DNA of 64,000 nt from Microbacterium nanhaiense. Lineage in GTDB: Bacteria > Actinomycetota > Actinomycetes > Actinomycetales > Microbacteriaceae. A model generated the notes under the pieces. The model did not search any database. It was not told the origin of the DNA and saw only the letters and a list, made by a program, of their open reading frames with translations. The stretch lies in NCBI RefSeq assembly GCF_014646015.1, contig NZ_BMMQ01000002.1, positions 248,277 to 312,276 on the forward strand, written 5' to 3'. Position 1 is the stretch's first letter. Each line of letters begins with the position of its first letter. Position numbers and translations under genes: made by a program. This document shows positions 1-8,728 of this stretch, piece by piece.

Positions 1-644
1 CCCGCGCGGCGCTGATCTTCTCCTGGGCGCTCGCGGCAATCCAGGCCGTGTGGTTCCTCGTCTTCACGAACGTTCTCACGACGGTCTTGAGTTGCGTCGC
101 GATCTTCTTCTACGTCGTCGTCTACACGATCATCCTCAAGCGACGCACCGAGCAGAACATCGTGTGGGGCGGCATCGCCGGCTGCTTCCCTGTGCTCATC
201 GGGTGGACCGCCGTGACGAACTCGCTCGACTGGGCGCCGTTCGTGCTCTTCGTGTTGGTGTTCCTGTGGACGCCCCCGCACTACTGGCCGCTGTCGATGA
301 AGTACGCGGGAGACTACGACGAGACCGACGTGCCGATGCTCGGTGCGACCCGCTCGGGTCAGCAGGTCGGCCTGCAGGTGGTGCTGTACGCCTGGGCGAC
401 CCTCGCGTGCTCGCTGCTGCTCATCCCGGTCGCCGATATGGGAATCGTCTACACGGCGTCGGCGCTGGTGTTCGGCGGCTGGTTCATCTACGAATCGCAC
501 CGCATGTACAACATGTCGGTCCGCGCGAAGGCCGGTGTCGAGAAGGGCTCGGAGGCGCGCCCGATGCGCGTGTTCCACGCCTCGATCACCTACCTCACGC
601 TCGTGTTCCTCGCGGTCGCCATCGACCCGCTCTTGCCGTTCTGA
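1..644 (+). CDS. ctaB: Protoheme IX farnesyltransferase (heme O synthase), C-terminal part
   Basis: UbiA-family membrane prenyltransferase that attaches a farnesyl group to protoheme IX, giving heme O for cytochrome oxidase. The reading frame is open from base 3, so the N-terminus lies outside the window. About 214 residues remain of an expected 300 or so. Visible features are several hydrophobic helices and the stretch [20 protein letters not shown] near the middle, which carries the loop typical of CtaB. The heme A synthase gene ctaA lies 2.6 kb further on, on the other strand, which fits the same pathway. The call is firm; only the N-terminus is missing. Confidence 0.95.
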   Translation, partial: RAALIFSWALAAIQAVWFLVFTNVLTTVLSCVAIFFYVVVYTIILKRRTEQNIVWGGIAGCFPVLIGWTAVTNSLDWAPFVLFVLVFLWTPPHYWPLSMKYAGDYDETDVPMLGATRSGQQVGLQVVLYAWATLACSLLLIPVADMGIVYTASALVFGGWFIYESHRMYNMSVRAKAGVEKGSEARPMRVFHASITYLTLVFLAVAIDPLLPF

Positions 645-660
645 CGGGTAGCCTGAGGGG

Positions 661-2145
661 GTGAGTGACCCCGAAAGCGAGCCCCCCACCCGAACGATCG
701 CGCTGGATCATGCGGCCAGGTGGCGGGCATTCGGGGCCAGCGTCAGCGTCTCCGCGCTGACGATCATGGACGTCTCCAAGGTGAACGTCGGGCTGGCGTC
801 GATCGAGGAGGCGCTCGGCGGCGGATCCACGGAGCTGCAGCTCGTCGTGTCCGGGTACATCCTCGCGTTCGGACTCGCGCTCGTGCCGTTCGGACGCATC
901 GGCGATCAGCGATCGCGTCGGACGCTCATGATCGCCGGTCTCATCGGCTTCACGCTCGGGAGCGTCCTCTGCGCCATCGCGCCGAACATCTGGGTGCTCG
1001 TCGTCGCCCGGTTCCTGCAGGGGATCGCGGCGGGCGTGCAGATGCCGCAGGTGATGGGAACGATCCAGCAGATCTTCACGGGGCGCGAGCGCGGCATGGC
1101 GTTCGGCCTCTTCGGCGCGATCATCGGCTTGTCGACCGCCTTCGGGCCGACGCTGGGTGGCCTCATGATCGCCCTCGGTGGGCCCGAGGACGGCTGGAGG
1201 TGGATCTTCTGGATGAACCTCCCGCTCGGCGCCGCCGTGATCGCGGTGCTGTGGAAGGTGCTTCCCGAGGTGCGCCGACCGGACACCGCGCGCATCTCGC
1301 TGGATCCGGTCGGGCTCGTGCTGTTCGCGGCGATGGTCACGACGCTGATGTTCCCCTTCCTGCTGACGACCGGGTCGCCCGAGGACTCGCCGGCGCGCTG
1401 GTGGCTGCTGGTGCCGTTCGCGATCGTCGCCGTCGGCTTCGTGCTGTGGGAGCACCGTTACGCCGCCCGGGGCGGCGCGCCGCTCGTCCCGATGGGTCTG
1501 TTCCGGATCCGGTCGTGGCGCAACGGCACGATGCTGCAGGCTCTCTACTTCGCCGCGATGCCGTGCGTGTTCCTGCTCACGGCCCTCTACCTGCAGCAGG
1601 GGCTCGGCCTGTCCGCCCTCGCCGCGGGCGCCGTCACGATCGGCTTCGCCCTGCTGAGCGCGTATTCTTCCTGGCAGAGCGGGAAGCTCGTCGCGCGATT
1701 CGGGCGTTCTCTCGTCGTGTTCGGGCTGGTGCTCGTTCTCGTCTCGACCCTCGCGCTCATCGCGACGGCCCACTACGTGCCCGATGAGGCGACGCCGTGG
1801 GTGATGGCGGGAATCATGGTGGTCGGCGGCCTCGGCGGCGGCTGCGTCATCTCGCCGAATCAGACCCTGACGCTCGCGGAGATCCCTCCCTCGGAGGGAG
1901 GCCTCGCGGGATCCGTCGGACAGCTCGGCCAGCGCGTGGGGAACGCGATCGGCGCGGCGGTGGCGCTCAGCCTGTTCTATTCGACGATCTTCCGCGAAGA
2001 GGGCACGACGGCGCACGCCGAGGTCTTCAACGACGCGTACGCGATGGGCCTCCTGGCCGTCGTGCTGTTCCTCGCCGCTTCGCTCGTGGTGGCGCTCACC
2101 GACCTCGGCGCGAGGCGCCGCCTCGCCCGGACGGAGCAGGCGTGA
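661..2145 (+). CDS. MFS transporter, DHA2 (EmrB/QacA-like) drug efflux type
   Basis: Predicted inner-membrane proton-driven exporter of 494 residues, the usual length for 14-helix DHA2 members. Visible hallmarks are the early segment VNVGLASIEEALGG, a GRIGDQRSRR loop between helices 2 and 3, and long hydrophobic helices to the C-terminus. The substrate cannot be read from the sequence. I chose the GTG at 661 because a TAGCCT hexamer lies at 649-654, six bases upstream, suggesting a leaderless transcript. The stop overlaps the start of the next gene (GTGA), so the two are probably co-transcribed. Confidence 0.85.
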   Translation: MSDPESEPPTRTIALDHAARWRAFGASVSVSALTIMDVSKVNVGLASIEEALGGGSTELQLVVSGYILAFGLALVPFGRIGDQRSRRTLMIAGLIGFTLGSVLCAIAPNIWVLVVARFLQGIAAGVQMPQVMGTIQQIFTGRERGMAFGLFGAIIGLSTAFGPTLGGLMIALGGPEDGWRWIFWMNLPLGAAVIAVLWKVLPEVRRPDTARISLDPVGLVLFAAMVTTLMFPFLLTTGSPEDSPARWWLLVPFAIVAVGFVLWEHRYAARGGAPLVPMGLFRIRSWRNGTMLQALYFAAMPCVFLLTALYLQQGLGLSALAAGAVTIGFALLSAYSSWQSGKLVARFGRSLVVFGLVLVLVSTLALIATAHYVPDEATPWVMAGIMVVGGLGGGCVISPNQTLTLAEIPPSEGGLAGSVGQLGQRVGNAIGAAVALSLFYSTIFREEGTTAHAEVFNDAYAMGLLAVVLFLAASLVVALTDLGARRRLARTEQA

Positions 2146-3287
2146 CCGCGCGTCGCCCGCGGTGGATCCCGTGGGTCGTCGTCGGGATCATCGTGGCGCT
2201 GTGCGCCGGCGCCGCGGCGTTCCTCGTGCCGCCGGCGCTCGAGTATCGAGCGGCGGAGCAACGGTACGAGCGGGCGCTCGCCGAGCACGGTCGGGCCTCC
2301 GAAGACCGAGACGCCGCACGCTCGCGCTGGGATGCGGCGCACAGCGACGTCGCGGGAACGCTGGAACTCGCGGACGCCGCGACCCCCGAGGCGGCGCTGC
2401 CGTACCTGGACGAGGCGCGCGTCGGCGATGTGCGGGAGCTGGCGGAGCTGATCCGCGGTGCGGCCGACGACGCCACAGCGCCCGAGACGCCCGATGCCGA
2501 TGCGTCGAAGCCGGAGACGACCGACGAGCTCGACGCCGCGGCGGACGAACTCGAGGCGCAGGCCGACGCCGCCTCCGCCGCCGCCGAGCGATACGACGAT
2601 GCGACCAAGATCGTCGCCGAGCGCGCGCCCGAACTCGCGGCCGCCGTCGACGCGCTCCGCGCATCGATCCCCGATCGCGCGGAGCAGCTCGAGGAGGCGA
2701 ACGTCTCCGCCACGGCGCAGTCGAGGATCCGCCTGCACTACGCCGCGGACGCCGCCGCCACGGGCGAGGAGAGCGTCGAATACTACGTCACGGCCTACGC
2801 CGAGGCCGCGGCCGCCGTCGAACAATCGCAGCGCGATGAACTCGCGGAGAAGGACCAGGGCGACGGGCTGATCGATGTGCGTCTCGAGATCGAAGAGTTC
2901 GTGCGCTCGATCACCGGCGGCGTGCGCGTCGACTTCGACTGGGCACCGGTCGTGAACGGCCTGGGCGAGGGTGATTCGGCGGGTGGCCGGGTGACGTGGC
3001 AGTACCTCGACGGGGGATCGGCCACGATGGAACTGTCGAACTCCGTCGCCGCGCACTGGCCGGATCCGCGCTACGAGTCGCTCGTCGCCCACGAATCCGG
3101 TCACGTCATCACCGCCAAGTGCCAAGACATGCTGACCGATGCGTTCGACGGCGACGCCGAGCTGATGGCCACGGCGTGGGCGATCGGGATGGGGTACGAC
3201 GACCCCTGGGGCAACGGCGTCAACTTCTATTACAACGGCGTCGCCCCGGCGCAGGATCTGGTCGACGAGACCACCTCCTGCCGCTGA
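2142..3287 (+). CDS. Membrane-anchored coiled-coil protein with a C-terminal HExxH motif
   Basis: Protein of 381 residues with no family I can name. Residues 9-30 form one transmembrane helix. Residues 35-260 are Ala/Glu/Asp-rich and look like coiled coil, interrupted by an acidic Pro/Thr stretch near 110-128. The C-terminal 110 residues form a compact domain with HESGH at 317-321 and a candidate third ligand Glu340 in AELMATAW, a spacing seen in zinc metallopeptidases. The orientation (short N-terminus, helix, large domain) suggests the domain faces outside. The GTG start overlaps the MFS stop by four bases, implying coupling to that transporter. Protease activity is inference. Confidence 0.7.
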   Translation: MTARRPRWIPWVVVGIIVALCAGAAAFLVPPALEYRAAEQRYERALAEHGRASEDRDAARSRWDAAHSDVAGTLELADAATPEAALPYLDEARVGDVRELAELIRGAADDATAPETPDADASKPETTDELDAAADELEAQADAASAAAERYDDATKIVAERAPELAAAVDALRASIPDRAEQLEEANVSATAQSRIRLHYAADAAATGEESVEYYVTAYAEAAAAVEQSQRDELAEKDQGDGLIDVRLEIEEFVRSITGGVRVDFDWAPVVNGLGEGDSAGGRVTWQYLDGGSATMELSNSVAAHWPDPRYESLVAHESGHVITAKCQDMLTDAFDGDAELMATAWAIGMGYDDPWGNGVNFYYNGVAPAQDLVDETTSCR

Positions 3288-3291
3288 GCGA

Positions 3292-4338
3292 TCAGCGCGT
3301 GACGGGGCGCTTCAGACGGAAGATCGTCACGACATAGGCCGCGGCGGAGAGCGCCGCGAGCACCATGTGGATCCCGACGAGAAGCGGCGGCAGCGCGTCG
3401 CGGGCCTGCACGACACCGACGATGATCTGCACCGTGAGGACGGCGATGAAGGCGGTCGACCACGCGCGGGTCGGGAGCGCCTTCGCCCAGGCGACGATCA
3501 CGATCACGAGCGCCAGGGCGAACAGAGTGTAGCCCGGCCACGAGTGGATGTGCGCGAGGAGCGACGCGTCGAATCCGTCGCGCGTGACGTTCTTGTCGCC
3601 GGAGTGGGGGCCGTTGCCGGTCGTGAGGATGCCGAACACGATCGTGATCGCGAGCACGAGCGACGTGACGTGCACGAGGATCAGGTACCACCGCGGCGTC
3701 GCGAGCTCGCGAGGCCCGGTCACGGCGTACATGCGGACGAGGAACGCGGCCGTCACGCACACGAGCACGAGCGACGAAGCGTAGTGGAAGCCCACGATGA
3801 ACGGGTTCAGGCCCGTCAGGACGGCGCTGCCGCCGACGACGGCCTGCGCCATGACGCCCGCGAGCACGACCCAGGCGAGGGTGAGCAGATCCCGGCGCAC
3901 CGGCGTCGTGCGGAGCGAATGGATCGCTCCCACCAGCACCGCGAGCAGCAGGACGACCGACATGACGACCGCGCCGACGGAGCCGAGGCCGGTCAGGTAG
4001 AAGATGGCGTACGAGCCGGCCGCGAGCACGACGCCGCCGAGCGCGAACAGCAGCGCCGGGACGACCGAGCGGCGCCCGCCCGCGGCGGCGAGCGAGAGAA
4101 GCAGGACGACGAGGGCGAGGATCCCGACCGCGCCCGTCATCGTGCGGTTGCCGAACTCGATGAGTCCGTGAATGCCCATCTCCTCCGTGGGAACGAGCGA
4201 GCCGGGGGTGCACAGCGGCCACTGGTCGCAGCCGAGTCCGGAACCGGTGAGGCGCACCGCGCCGCCCGTGCCGATGATGATCACCTCGGCGAGGAACGAC
4301 AGCCAGGCGAACACCTTGAGAGCGGGGGAGATGGTCAT
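3292..4338 (-). CDS. ctaA: Heme A synthase (COX15/CtaA family)
   Basis: Multi-pass membrane protein of 348 residues that oxidises heme O to heme A for aa3-type oxidase. Features that fit the family are about eight hydrophobic helices, the early segment VRLTGSGLGCDQWPLCTPGS and conserved histidines in GIHGLIEFGNR, FHYASSLVL and HIHSWPGYT that would ligate heme. The ATG start has an AGGAG ribosome site about nine bases upstream. The gene converges with the preceding gene, leaving only four bases between stop codons, and it diverges from the SUF operon. It works after CtaB, encoded at the left edge. Confidence 0.93.
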   Translation of the reverse strand: MTISPALKVFAWLSFLAEVIIIGTGGAVRLTGSGLGCDQWPLCTPGSLVPTEEMGIHGLIEFGNRTMTGAVGILALVVLLLSLAAAGGRRSVVPALLFALGGVVLAAGSYAIFYLTGLGSVGAVVMSVVLLLAVLVGAIHSLRTTPVRRDLLTLAWVVLAGVMAQAVVGGSAVLTGLNPFIVGFHYASSLVLVCVTAAFLVRMYAVTGPRELATPRWYLILVHVTSLVLAITIVFGILTTGNGPHSGDKNVTRDGFDASLLAHIHSWPGYTLFALALVIVIVAWAKALPTRAWSTAFIAVLTVQIIVGVVQARDALPPLLVGIHMVLAALSAAAYVVTIFRLKRPVTR

Positions 4339-4415
4339 GCGTGATGCTCCTGAACCTGCCCTGAGAGCTACGCCGCGCCGGGCGTGCCACAGGGCGAGAC
4401 CTGTAGAATTGAGCG

Positions 4416-4463
4416 ATGAAGGAGAAGGCGCGCACGTGGGCGCCGGATCCGAAAACAGTCTAG
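4416..4463 (+). CDS. Possible leaderless 15-residue upstream ORF in the suf leader
   Basis: An ATG lies six bases after a TAGAAT hexamer (4404-4409), the same spacing as the leaderless starts elsewhere in the window. The frame runs 15 codons (MKEKARTWAPDPKTV) to a TAG, 108 bases before sufB. It contains no Cys or other obvious sensing residue. Start and promoter geometry are visible; that it is translated is inference and it may be chance. Confidence 0.25.
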   Translation: MKEKARTWAPDPKTV

Positions 4464-4571
4464 GCGCAGGGCCTGCGTCGAAAATGAGGGTCCACCCACA
4501 CCGCGTCCCCTCCGATGCGGTGGAGCAGATGATACTGTTCGGGGCCCGTCTGAAGGAGAGTGTGAGCCGAC

Positions 4572-5990
4572 ATGTCTGATGTGTTGATCGACCGCCCAGA
4601 GCTCGAAGGGCTGGGGGTGTATGAGTTCGGCTGGCACGACTCCGACGTCGCCGGTGCGAGCGCGCAGCGCGGCCTGAGCGAAGCCGTCGTCCGTGACATC
4701 TCGGGGCTCAAGAGCGAACCCGAGTGGATGCTCAAGACCCGTCTCAAGGGGCTGAGCCTCTTCGAGAAGAAGCCGATGCCGACGTGGGGCGCCGACCTCA
4801 GCGAGATCGACTTCGACAACATCAAGTACTTCGTCCGCACGACCGAGAAGCAGGCGGACAGCTGGGAAGACCTTCCCGACGACATCAAGAACACGTACGA
4901 GCGCCTTGGCATCCCGCAGGCGGAGCGCGAGCGTCTCGTCGCGGGCGTCGCCGCACAGTACGAGTCCGAGGTCGTGTACCACCAGATCCGCGAGGACCTG
5001 GAGCAGCAGGGCGTCATCTTCATGGACACGGACACCGCCCTCAAGGAGCACCCGGAGTTCTTCGAGGAGTACTTCGGCACCGTGATCCCAGCCGGCGACA
5101 ACAAGTTTGCCGCCCTGAACACGGCCGTCTGGTCGGGCGGCTCCTTCGTCTACGTTCCGAAGGGCGTGCACGTCGAGATCCCGCTCCAGGCCTACTTCCG
5201 CATCAACACGGAAAACATGGGCCAGTTCGAGCGCACGCTGATCATCGCCGACGAGGGCAGCTACGTCCACTACATCGAGGGCTGCACCGCTCCGATCTAC
5301 AAGTCCGACTCGCTGCACTCCGCGGTCGTCGAGATCATCGTCAAGAAGAACGCCCGCGTTCGCTACACGACGATCCAGAACTGGTCGAACAACGTCTACA
5401 ACCTCGTGACGAAGCGCGCCATCGCCGAGGAGGGCGCGACCATGGAATGGGTCGATGGCAACATCGGCTCGAAGGTCACGATGAAGTACCCGTCGATCTT
5501 CCTCATGGGCGAGCACGCCAAGGGCGAGACGCTGTCGGTCGCATTCGCCGGCCCCGGCCAGCACCAGGACGCGGGCGCGAAGATGATCCACATGGCGCCG
5601 TACACGCAGTCGTCGATCGTCTCGAAGTCGATCGCCCGCGGCGGCGGTCGCGCCGGATACCGCGGCGAGGTTCGCGTCGACGAGAAGGCGCACCACTCGT
5701 CGAACTCCGTCATCTGCGACGCCCTGCTCGTCGACACGCAGTCCCGCTCCGACACCTACCCCGCGATCGACATCCGCGTGGACGACGTGGTGCTCGGGCA
5801 CGAGGCCACCGTGTCGAAGGTCAGCGAGGAGCAGCTCTTCTACTTGATGAGCCGCGGCCTCGAGGAGACCGAGGCGATGGCGATGATCGTGCGCGGCTTC
5901 ATCGAGCCCATCGCGCGCGAGCTGCCGATGGAATACGCGCTGGAACTCAACAAGCTCATCGAAATGGGCATGGAAGGATCGGTCGGCTAA
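4572..5990 (+). CDS. sufB: Fe-S cluster assembly scaffold protein SufB
   Basis: Cytoplasmic component of the SufBCD scaffold on which iron-sulfur clusters are built before transfer to apoproteins. Its 472 residues match the usual length. The beta-helix core and the C-terminal region [20 protein letters not shown] with the conserved [15 protein letters not shown] are characteristic. The ATG at 4572 follows GAAGGAGAG at a normal distance. It is the first gene of an operon sufB-sufD-Rieske-sufC-sufT with gaps of 0-20 bases. No sufR repressor gene precedes it, unlike many actinobacteria. A GATACT hexamer near 4531 may be the promoter. Confidence 0.97.
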   Translation: MSDVLIDRPELEGLGVYEFGWHDSDVAGASAQRGLSEAVVRDISGLKSEPEWMLKTRLKGLSLFEKKPMPTWGADLSEIDFDNIKYFVRTTEKQADSWEDLPDDIKNTYERLGIPQAERERLVAGVAAQYESEVVYHQIREDLEQQGVIFMDTDTALKEHPEFFEEYFGTVIPAGDNKFAALNTAVWSGGSFVYVPKGVHVEIPLQAYFRINTENMGQFERTLIIADEGSYVHYIEGCTAPIYKSDSLHSAVVEIIVKKNARVRYTTIQNWSNNVYNLVTKRAIAEEGATMEWVDGNIGSKVTMKYPSIFLMGEHAKGETLSVAFAGPGQHQDAGAKMIHMAPYTQSSIVSKSIARGGGRAGYRGEVRVDEKAHHSSNSVICDALLVDTQSRSDTYPAIDIRVDDVVLGHEATVSKVSEEQLFYLMSRGLEETEAMAMIVRGFIEPIARELPMEYALELNKLIEMGMEGSVG

Positions 5991-5992
5991 GC

Positions 5993-7174
5993 ATGACGAC
6001 TGCGACGCAGACACACGAGGATCCGGCACGCGCCCTCACCGACGGAGCGTTCGTCCCCGTGCAGACCCGTTCGGAGCGCCCGCGCTCGTTCGAGCCAGCC
6101 GATTTCGGCACCCCCACGGGCCGCGAGGTCAACTGGAAGCACACTCCGATCGCGCGGATCGCTCCGCTGTTCGAGCCGGCGACCGCGAACGACGGCGTGA
6201 GCTACGCGTTCAGCTCCGGTGCCGAGCACCGCTCCGCGGACCTGAAGGCGGGCGAGGCGCCGCGCGGTGAGTTCTTCGTCCCCGAAGACATCACCGCGGC
6301 CATCGCCTGGCAGGGCGCGACCGACGCGCTGCACATCCGCGTCCCTCGCGAGGCGGAGCTCGAGACGCCCATCGTCCTCGACATCGTGGGCCAGGGTGCG
6401 CAGCTGCGCGCCGACGGCCACATCGTGATCGAGGCCGAGCCGATGAGCAAGGCGATCGTCATCCTGCAGCACACGGGCGCCGCACAGTACAACCAGAACG
6501 TCGAGATTCTCGTGCGCGATGGGGCGGACCTGACGGTCATCTCCGTGCAGAAGTGGGACGACGCGGCGATCCACGCGGCGGCGCACCAGGCGACGGTCGG
6601 CCGCGACGCGAAGCTCACGCACTTCGTCGTGAGCTTCGGCGGCGGTGTCGTGCGCGTCAACCCGAACCTCGACCTGACCGGTCAGGGCTCGGAGGGGCAG
6701 ATGTACGGCCTCTCCTACGCCGACGACGGACAGCACCTCGAAAGCCAGGTGTACATGCACCACAACGGCCCCGCGACCACCGGTGACGTGCTGTACAAGA
6801 GCGCGCTCCAGGGCGCCACCGCGCGCGCCGTGTGGATCGGCGATGTGCTCATCGGCGCCGGCGCGACCGGCACCGACTCGTACGAGGCGAACCGCAACCT
6901 GATCCTCACGAACGGTGCGCGCGCCGACTCGATCCCGAACCTCGAGATCAAGACGGGCGACATCGAGGGCGCGGGGCACGCCTCCGCGACGGGCCGTTTC
7001 GATGACGAGCAGCTGTTCTACCTGCAGGCTCGCGGCATCGGTGAGCTCGAGGCGCGCCGCCTCATCGTGCTCGGCTTCCTCGCCGAGATTCCGCAGAAGA
7101 TCCAGGTTCCCGCGCTGCAGGAATCGCTCCTTGCCGAGATCGAGCGCGAGATCGCGACGGGAGTCGCGGCGTGA
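5993..7174 (+). CDS. sufD: Fe-S cluster assembly protein SufD
   Basis: Partner of SufB in the SufBCD complex, related to it and needed for iron acquisition during cluster assembly. The protein has 393 residues and carries the family signature near the C-terminus: GHASATGRFDDEQLFYLQAR, followed by LIVLGFLAEI. The start ATG is two bases after the sufB stop, so the two are translationally linked. It contains no membrane segment and would act in the cytoplasm. Confidence 0.95.
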   Translation: MTTATQTHEDPARALTDGAFVPVQTRSERPRSFEPADFGTPTGREVNWKHTPIARIAPLFEPATANDGVSYAFSSGAEHRSADLKAGEAPRGEFFVPEDITAAIAWQGATDALHIRVPREAELETPIVLDIVGQGAQLRADGHIVIEAEPMSKAIVILQHTGAAQYNQNVEILVRDGADLTVISVQKWDDAAIHAAAHQATVGRDAKLTHFVVSFGGGVVRVNPNLDLTGQGSEGQMYGLSYADDGQHLESQVYMHHNGPATTGDVLYKSALQGATARAVWIGDVLIGAGATGTDSYEANRNLILTNGARADSIPNLEIKTGDIEGAGHASATGRFDDEQLFYLQARGIGELEARRLIVLGFLAEIPQKIQVPALQESLLAEIEREIATGVAA

Positions 7175-7497
7175 GCGCCGAGCGCGTGTGCGGACTGAGC
7201 GAACTCGTTCAGGACGAGGCGCGCCGCGTCGAGGTCGAAGGCGTTCCGATCGCCGTCGTGCTCGACTCGAACGGTGAGGTGCACGCCATCGGCGACACCT
7301 GCACGCACGGCGAGATCTCCCTCTCCGAGGGCTTCGTCGAGGGCGACACGCTCGAATGCTGGGCTCACGGGTCCGCATTCTCGCTTCGCACCGGCAAGCC
7401 CCTGAACCTCCCTGCTTACGAGCCCGTCCCGGTCTACGCCGTCCAGATCGACGGCGACGACGTGCTCATTGACATCAACGTGAAGAAGGAAAACTGA
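7171..7497 (+). CDS. Rieske-type [2Fe-2S] ferredoxin in the SUF operon
   Basis: Small soluble protein of 108 residues with a complete Rieske motif: Cys44-Thr-His46 and Cys63-x-x-His66 within CTHGEISL and CWAHGSAF. The two Cys and two His would hold one [2Fe-2S] cluster. It resembles NirD/bphF-type ferredoxins. The GTG start overlaps the sufD stop by four bases (GTGA), and sufC starts two bases after its stop. The position suggests it supplies electrons, or acts as a carrier or target, during cluster assembly; that role is inferred from context. Confidence 0.92.
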   Translation: MSAERVCGLSELVQDEARRVEVEGVPIAVVLDSNGEVHAIGDTCTHGEISLSEGFVEGDTLECWAHGSAFSLRTGKPLNLPAYEPVPVYAVQIDGDDVLIDINVKKEN

Positions 7498-7498
7498 C

Positions 7499-8269
7499 AT
7501 GGCTGTCCTCGAAATCCGAGACCTGCACGTCACCGTCGAGACGGACGAGGGCACGACGCCCATCCTCAACGGCGTCAACCTGACGATCCGCAGCGGCGAG
7601 ACGCACGCGATCATGGGGCCGAACGGATCCGGCAAGTCGACGCTCGCGTCGACGATCGCGGGTCACCCGAAGTACACCGTCACCGGCGGCACCATCACCC
7701 TCGACGGCGAAGACGTGCTCGAGATGAGCGTCGACGAGCGCGCGCGTGCGGGGCTGTTCCTCGCGATGCAGTACCCCGTCGAGATCCCCGGCGTCACCGT
7801 GACGAACTTCCTCCGCACCGCCAAGACGGCGATCGACGGCGAGGCGCCCACGATCCGCACCTGGGCGAAGGACGTGCGCGAGGGCATGGACAAGCTCCGC
7901 ATGGACCCGAAGTTCGCGCAGCGCAACGTCAACGAGGGATTCTCCGGTGGTGAGAAGAAGCGCCACGAGATCCTCCAGCTCGAGCTGCTGAAGCCCCAGA
8001 TCGCGATCCTCGACGAGACCGACTCGGGTCTCGACGTCGATGCGCTCAAGATCGTGTCCGAGGGCGTGAACCGCGCGAAGGACAACACCGGCCTCGGCGT
8101 GCTGTTGATCACGCACTACACCCGCATCCTGCGCTACATCAAGCCCGAGTTCGTTCACGTGATGGTCAAGGGCAAGGTCGTCGAAGAGGGCGGCCCGGAG
8201 CTCGCCGAGCGCCTCGAGAACGAGGGCTACGCGGCCTACATTCCCGAGGGCGCGCCCCTCGAGGGCTGA
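7499..8269 (+). CDS. sufC: Fe-S cluster assembly ATPase SufC
   Basis: ABC-type cytoplasmic ATPase that powers rearrangement of the SufBCD scaffold. The 256-residue protein has Walker A GPNGSGKST, the SUF-specific signature FSGGEKKRHEILQ and Walker B IAILDETDSGLD with the family-typical Asp-Glu-Thr-Asp-Ser-Gly-Leu-Asp end. It has no membrane domain, as expected. It directly follows the Rieske gene in the suf operon. Confidence 0.97.
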   Translation: MAVLEIRDLHVTVETDEGTTPILNGVNLTIRSGETHAIMGPNGSGKSTLASTIAGHPKYTVTGGTITLDGEDVLEMSVDERARAGLFLAMQYPVEIPGVTVTNFLRTAKTAIDGEAPTIRTWAKDVREGMDKLRMDPKFAQRNVNEGFSGGEKKRHEILQLELLKPQIAILDETDSGLDVDALKIVSEGVNRAKDNTGLGVLLITHYTRILRYIKPEFVHVMVKGKVVEEGGPELAERLENEGYAAYIPEGAPLEG

Positions 8270-8289
8270 ACGGAATTAGGCTGAGCCAT

Positions 8290-8619
8290 ATGACCGCCAC
8301 CCTCTCACCCGAGAAGTACGACGAGGTCACCGAGGCGCTCAAGGACGTCATGGACCCCGAGCTCGGCGTCAACGTCGTCGACCTGGGTCTCATCTACGAC
8401 CTCGCGTGGGATGACGAACACGACGCGCTCGTCATCCACATGACGCTGACGAGCGCCGGGTGCCCGCTGACCGACGTGCTCGAGGAGCAGACCGCCCAGG
8501 CCCTGGACGGCGTCGTTGAGCAGTTCCGCATCAACTGGGTGTGGATGCCGCCGTGGGGCCCCGAGCGCATCACGGACGACGGCCGTGACCAGATGCGGGC
8601 CCTCGGCTTCGCGATCTGA
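8290..8619 (+). CDS. sufT: SufT/DUF59 (MIP18-like) Fe-S assembly factor
   Basis: Cytoplasmic protein of 109 residues with the DUF59 fold, including DPELGVNVVDLGLIYDL at the N-terminus and the conserved segment TSAGCPLTD with its reactive Cys. Members help deliver Fe-S clusters to target proteins. It is the last gene of the suf cluster, 20 bases after sufC. A TAGGCT hexamer at 8277-8282, seven bases before the ATG, could give an additional leaderless transcript. No sufS or sufU gene follows here, so the cysteine desulfurase must be encoded elsewhere. A strong hairpin lies just downstream. Confidence 0.9.
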   Translation: MTATLSPEKYDEVTEALKDVMDPELGVNVVDLGLIYDLAWDDEHDALVIHMTLTSAGCPLTDVLEEQTAQALDGVVEQFRINWVWMPPWGPERITDDGRDQMRALGFAI

Positions 8620-8631
8620 CCCCGCCCCGTC

Positions 8632-8664
8632 AACGCCCCGCACGCCCGAGCGTGCGGGGCGTTT
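8632..8664 (+). terminator. Intrinsic terminator of the suf operon
   Basis: A 12-base-pair perfect GC stem (8634-8645 with 8650-8661), extended by two A-T pairs, has a four-base loop and is followed by TTT. It starts 13 bases after the sufT stop codon. Confidence 0.85.
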
Positions 8665-8692
8665 GCGCATCTGCGCGCCATACGATCGAGCG

Positions 8693-8728
8693 GTGACGAC
8701 ATCTTCCGAGGAGACAAGCGCGGCATGA
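8693..8728 (+). CDS. Putative leaderless 11-residue cistron coupled to the next MFS gene
   Basis: A GTG start lies six bases after a TACGAT hexamer (8681-8686), the leaderless spacing used by many genes here. The frame encodes MTTSSEETSAA and ends with TGA, which overlaps the ATG of the MFS gene (ATGA). The only ribosome binding site of the MFS gene (GAGGAG, 8708-8713) lies inside this mini-cistron. The geometry is visible; translation of the peptide and coupling are inferred. Confidence 0.45.
   Translation: MTTSSEETSAA

Noticed and set aside
595..2016. Long minus-strand open frame (473 codons) opposite the first MFS gene, rich in Arg, Glu, His and Asp
   Set aside because: It is the antisense shadow of a clear transporter in GC-rich DNA. 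Its composition is abnormal and it has no recognisable domain.
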